Source: Patellaria atrata CBS 101060
Taxonomy: Eukaryota; Ascomycota; Dothideomycetes; Patellariales; Patellariaceae
NCBI GenBank assembly: GCA_010093705.1
Contig: MU006116.1
Location: forward strand, 1-35,383
DNA: 35,383 nt
Direction: 5' to 3'
The notes beneath the pieces are model-generated. The model saw nothing but the letters and a program-made list of their open reading frames with translations, was not told the origin of the DNA and made no database searches. Within the stretch, counting starts at the first letter, position 1. Each line of letters begins with the position of its first letter. Below are positions 34,820-35,383 of this stretch, one piece after another. The translations under genes were made by a program, and so were the position numbers.

Positions 34820-35383
34820 TAACCAAATTAACTATAAAGGATAGGAATATTTAAGGACAGTCTTTCCCTTATATATTTAGATTCTTCGTAGTTATTCTTA
34901 CTATTAATCTTACCTATAGATTTAAATATTACGGTTTTAAACTTAACTTCACTTATTACGCTATTTCTATATAGTACGTCTTATCTCATTATAAGTATCA
35001 CCTAAAGTTAAGGAGTTAGTAAGTTATATTATTAACTTAAAGTGCTTTTATTATACGTATTCTATCACTTTACCGAATCTATCTTTATAGTTAATCACGT
35101 TAAATAAGAAGCTAGGCGTGTTTCTAGACTTATCTAGTTCCGTCTTAATAAGTATAGACTCCTATTATAATAAATATATTTAACTTTTTATTTAATATAA
35201 TTAATTATTAAAGTAAATTTAATAAAATAATAAAATATATATAATAAAAATACTTTAAATTAATAATATAATTTATTAATTTATTAACTTTAAATAATAT
35301 TTATAATAAAATAAAATATATTATATAAAAATAATATAATAAATAAAAATAAATTTAAAATTATAATATTTAAATTTATAAAT

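Larger units (their letters stand above)
34544..35172 (+). mobile_element. Solo LTR of family A (A-viii), lightly mutated, 629 bp
   Basis: A plus-strand LTR standing alone: TATTATAGTTATAAG at its start, TATTATAATA at its end, AATAT on both sides (34539-34543, 35173-35177), and the host LTR continuous across it. It aligns along its length with the A-iv LTR and, reversed, with the others. It retains many CA, TG, CC and GG words absent elsewhere, especially at 34560-34830, so it is the best view of what a family A LTR looked like. A solo LTR normally forms by recombination between the two LTRs of a full element. Confidence 0.85.
34523..35383 (-). repeat. 5' LTR of A-ii, right part, split by the solo LTR
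   Basis: 34523-34543 and 35178-35383 together read as one minus-strand family A LTR: they join through TTTAAAAATATATTTAAC exactly as in the LTR at 33505-34027. The left continuation is 2858-2891. The LTR runs off the right edge, so the upstream limit of A-ii is not visible. The duplicated AATAT of the solo LTR lies at 34539-34543 and 35173-35177. Confidence 0.7.

Noticed and set aside
1-35383. Mitochondrial or plastid genome, because of the extreme A+T content
   Set aside because: No tRNA, rRNA or respiratory gene is visible. The DNA consists of nuclear LTR elements and a Fot1/pogo transposon, and the CA/TG deficit is RIP-specific.
1-35383. Long open frames built from A/T-only codons
   Set aside because: They lack start codons and conserved content and run across LTRs and element boundaries. 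Low stop density in places is a by-product of composition.

Overview
The window is a block of extremely A+T-rich DNA made entirely of dead transposable elements. I see no host protein gene, RNA gene, CRISPR array or replicon. The dinucleotides CA and TG are almost absent, TA dominates, ATG occurs only a handful of times, and repeat copies differ mainly by C/T and G/A. This is the signature of repeat-induced point mutation (RIP). With fungal-type Ty3/Gypsy and Fot1/pogo elements, it points to a filamentous ascomycete (Pezizomycotina), in an AT-rich, probably heterochromatic compartment. I cannot name the species.

Three families explain nearly every base. Family A is a Ty3/Gypsy-like LTR retrotransposon with LTRs of about 500-630 bp ending TATTATA...TATAATA and an internal region of about 6.2 kb. 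Family B is a Ty3/Gypsy chromovirus of 6,736 bp with 272-bp LTRs ending TATAA...TTATA and 5-bp target duplications. The third is one Fot1/pogo-type DNA transposon of 1,835 bp with 54-bp terminal inverted repeats and a TA duplication.

Layout, as a set of nested dolls. The oldest visible host is A-ii (minus strand): gag at 508-537 and 2377-2857, 5' LTR at 2858-2891, 34523-34543 and 35178-35383, running off the right edge. Four insertions sit in it: a plus-strand family A LTR (A-i, 1-507), the Fot1/pogo element (540-2374), a large insertion at 2892-34517 flanked by ATAAA, and a lightly mutated solo LTR (A-viii, 34544-35172) flanked by AATAT. The large insertion is A-iii (minus; 3' LTR 2892-3393, interior 3394-9583, 5' LTR 9584-9697 plus 34028-34517). 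Inside the 5' LTR of A-iii lies a head-to-head pair flanked by ATAAT: A-iv (plus; 5' half only, 9698-13374) and A-v (minus; 13375-34027). A-v is split by B-outer (minus; 19153-32629, flanked by ATTAT). B-outer is split by B-inner (plus; 20583-27318, flanked by ACTTT). B-outer without B-inner is again exactly 6,736 bp, so the two B copies have the same length and no net insertion or deletion.

B-inner, the last to arrive in the nest, keeps the most readable gag, reverse transcriptase, RNase H, integrase and chromodomain regions. All copies look broken, with many breaks. The solo LTR near the right edge is the least mutated DNA here and shows promoter-like features lost elsewhere: an 8-bp-stem hairpin, two CACGTGAC boxes and 89-bp tandem units. 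I found no new biological system; the interest lies in the completely resolvable nesting and in what it says about how RIP acted on each layer.
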